From assembly GCA_008508345.1 (NCBI GenBank), contig QNGE01003590.1:16544-80543 (forward strand): 64,000 nt of DNA, read 5' to 3'. This stretch comes from Paragonimus westermani. Taxonomy: Eukaryota > Platyhelminthes > Trematoda > Plagiorchiida > Troglotrematidae. Below the pieces are notes generated by a model that worked only from the letters and a program-made list of their open reading frames with translations, had not been told where the DNA came from and searched no databases. The stretch's first letter is position 1. The number at the start of each line of letters is the position of its first letter. The position numbers and the translations under genes were made by a program. Of the stretch, positions 62,110-64,000 are shown one piece after another.

Positions 62110-62907
62110 TCAACGACTAAACCAGGGGACCCAGGACTCCACAGCATTCGTCCGGTTAGTGATAACAGTGATCTTCTGCTCCACCTGTGTGCCAAACGCG
62201 AGTTGGCTACCACAACCAACCAATTCAAGTTGGATACCAGCATTATTACGACCGAGACCAACCCACAAAGAGGCCATCAACCTTTGCTTCATTATGTGAT
62301 CGTGCGACAGTGCATCATTCGTGAAGTACGTGCCGCGCGAGTGGTATGTGCAACTGAAAGAAGCCTGAATCATGATCTGATTGTTTATACGTTTGTGAGT
62401 TTGTTTATCCCAGACCATCCACAAAACAACAAAACCGAGATATTGAATCACTGCAGAACTCAAATATGAGGACATTATTCCAGTAGACAGTTGCCGCCAG
62501 CTTGGAATATGCTCCCTCACCCATTACTACTCGTGGTACAAGAAAATACCACAAGGAACTGATTACGGCAGCAGCCATCAACACTATCGGTGCTCAGCGT
62601 CAGAAACGTCTAGGATCGTTTAACGACAACAATGCAGGTGTCACCAGCTTGCAACAAGAAAACAGTGAAAACGCTTGCTGTTTCCATAATAGACCTGAAC
62701 ACCAAAGACAAAACAGCCGGGTTCTGCAACATTATTGGCCATCTCGCCGTACGGATTCGCATAATCAAGGACGACTGGCACCAAATCATTTGGTTCAGGG
62801 CGACACTGCCCATCGACAACACAAAGAGTCTTATGATTGGCTTGAGACGATCTTTGGCCCATTAGTCAAGCCTACTGAGGTGCCGGTTTTTAATCCGAAC
62901 GTCCAGT
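62110..62907 (+). pseudogene. RTE-like LINE remnant: endonuclease end and start of RT region
   Basis: Pieces of one protein appear in alternating frames. From 62128 the frame with SDNSDLLLHLCAKREL, LLHYVIVRQ and VVCATERSLNHDLIVY is the end of an apurinic-type (EEP) endonuclease, where the consensus is ..IDYV.VR..., then A.C..DHRL.. . From about 62560 another frame gives AAINTIGAQRQKRL and FNDNNAGVTSL. From about 62690 a third gives KDKTAGFCNI, VRIRIIKDDWHQ and NTKSL. A return to the earlier frame gives IFGPLVKPTEVPVF, with a stop at 62907-62909. This order matches the linker of RTE-type elements. At least three frameshifts make it dead; the catalytic RT is absent. Confidence 0.75.
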
Positions 62908-64000
62908 GAGTGTTCCAAAATTTCTCAACCTACCCGCATGGCCTTTCGATAGGCTGGATCCAGAATAGTCGCGTCTGTAAGCAACGAGCGTTTGTAAGTT
63001 CTAAGACCCTCGAGCAGCCGATTCGAATTCAGAAGGAGGACGGTCTTACTAATAAGGTGTTAAGGTACAAAAAATTGGTACAAACTAGGTAGGGGTAGAT
63101 AACAACAAGCATCGATATTGAATCCACCGAATATACGAGTTCAACGACTAACGGTTCACGTGAATAAGAACGAATGCAACGTGTAGTGAGATCACCTTCG
63201 ACGTCCACAAAACTCTAAACTCCCCGTGAGGTGAGATTTGCCTTGCCAGTACCACCGCGCCGGTTCACATTACCTTGTATATGTGAACTTACTACAAACC
63301 ACTAACATCAAAGTTAGTGGGCCGGCATAGGTATCGCAGTTATGCTCTCAACTGTGTAATGAATCCACATCATCTCTACTGCTGTAGGTTACATTCACTA
63401 GGATAACAATGTTGAGCTATTACTGTTAGGAACGCCGTTTAACCAGTCTAACGCTTGTTTGAATTCTGAAGGTTGACTGGAATTTTCCGTCTACGCACTC
63501 TTCCACTCTGGCGGCTGCTGTGTGGTTGTGCTGAAGGTGCTCTTACGTCCAGCTCCCTAGCACCTCCTAATTGTTACGTTGAAGTCTGTTGTGAACGGTG
63601 AGTGAATCAATAAATAAGGTTTGTTTGCAGATTCATCGTTTTCTCCCTGCGACTTCTGATTCACGGTAGCATAAGGTTGGGGAAACTCTGGGCGTACGAA
63701 TTAAGGATCTAGCACTAAAAACGGCCATGTAATGCCGGAGCGACCGAGCGCAATCATGGTGTATAAATGCAAAGGTCCAGCAATGGGAAGTAGGGAATAT
63801 CAAATATGCAAAAACGAGTTTCCTCAAGCAAACGATATCCAAACAGGTTAATACATCAGCATTTACATCCTTGGGGTAATGATTTGTTACACGCGTAACA
63901 TGAGTAGTCGTGTTTGTCTTCGAAAGGAAGACCCACAAACACAACCAAGAAGGTTTCCAATATAATAATAATAATGGTATATTTCTCAACCCATTTGTGA
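62908..64000. other. Right end of window
   Basis: No feature recognised. A 60-codon frame at 62910-63092 does not match the expected continuation of the RTE protein, so the element seems truncated near 62907. The minus-strand frame at 63633-63989 has no motif. Confidence 0.4.

Noticed and set aside
1..64000. CRISPR arrays, rRNA, intact tRNA or prokaryotic operon signals
   Set aside because: No regularly spaced repeats, rRNA-like blocks, cloverleafs or tightly packed long ORFs; introns and retroelements show a eukaryotic genome.

Overview
The window is eukaryotic and gene-poor. Coding sequence is split into short exons with GT/AG borders, introns run to over 12 kb, and decayed retrotransposons of several classes lie between and inside genes. 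A Gypsy (CsRn1-like) pol, Penelope-like elements with a GIY-YIG domain, an RTE-like LINE and CR1-like LINEs together suggest a flatworm, most likely a digenean trematode with a large genome. That assignment is inference from repeat content and intron sizes, not from a marker gene.

The main gene lies on the minus strand. Eight exons between 35077 and 186 (34506-35077, 21297-21768, 18712-18771, 18101-18194, 14539-14884, 12138-12195, 7649-7858, 186-305) join in frame at every junction, giving 639 codons from an ATG at 35062 to the last visible exon. The gene continues off the left edge. The product has the PAP2 core of the phospholipid phosphatase superfamily behind a long Pro/Arg/Ser-rich N-terminus. 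Motif C1 is intact, but motif C2 lacks its Gly-His and motif C3 has Asn in place of the catalytic His, so it reads as a catalytically dead, PLPPR-like membrane protein.

Layout from left to right: last visible PLPPR-like exon (186-305); intron holding a 5'-truncated Gypsy pol on the plus strand (about 2870-5500); PAP2 exons at 7.6-7.9, 12.1-12.2 and 14.5-14.9 kb; an inverted Penelope fragment (15.13-15.35 kb); small exons at 18.1 and 18.7 kb; exon 2 at 21.3-21.8 kb; a 173-bp foldback (23.1-23.3 kb); a Penelope 3' half (24.57-25.41 kb); two candidate Cys-rich plus-strand exons (31.36 and 33.44 kb); exon 1 (34.5-35.1 kb); protein-like unrecognised minus-strand sequence (35.3-35.95 kb); a CR1-like fragment (36.5-36.8 kb); a long mostly empty stretch (37-54.8 kb) with a tRNA-like SINE at 46.5 kb; candidate plus-strand exons at 54.9 and 60.8 kb; CR1-like and Gypsy remnants (57.05-58.7 kb); and an RTE-like LINE remnant (62.1-62.9 kb).

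Most open reading frames of 60-130 codons elsewhere look like chance or shadow frames. Nothing here resembles a prokaryotic operon, CRISPR array, rRNA or intact tRNA. All calls come from reading the sequence alone; exon borders were chosen by splice consensus and phase and have no transcript support.
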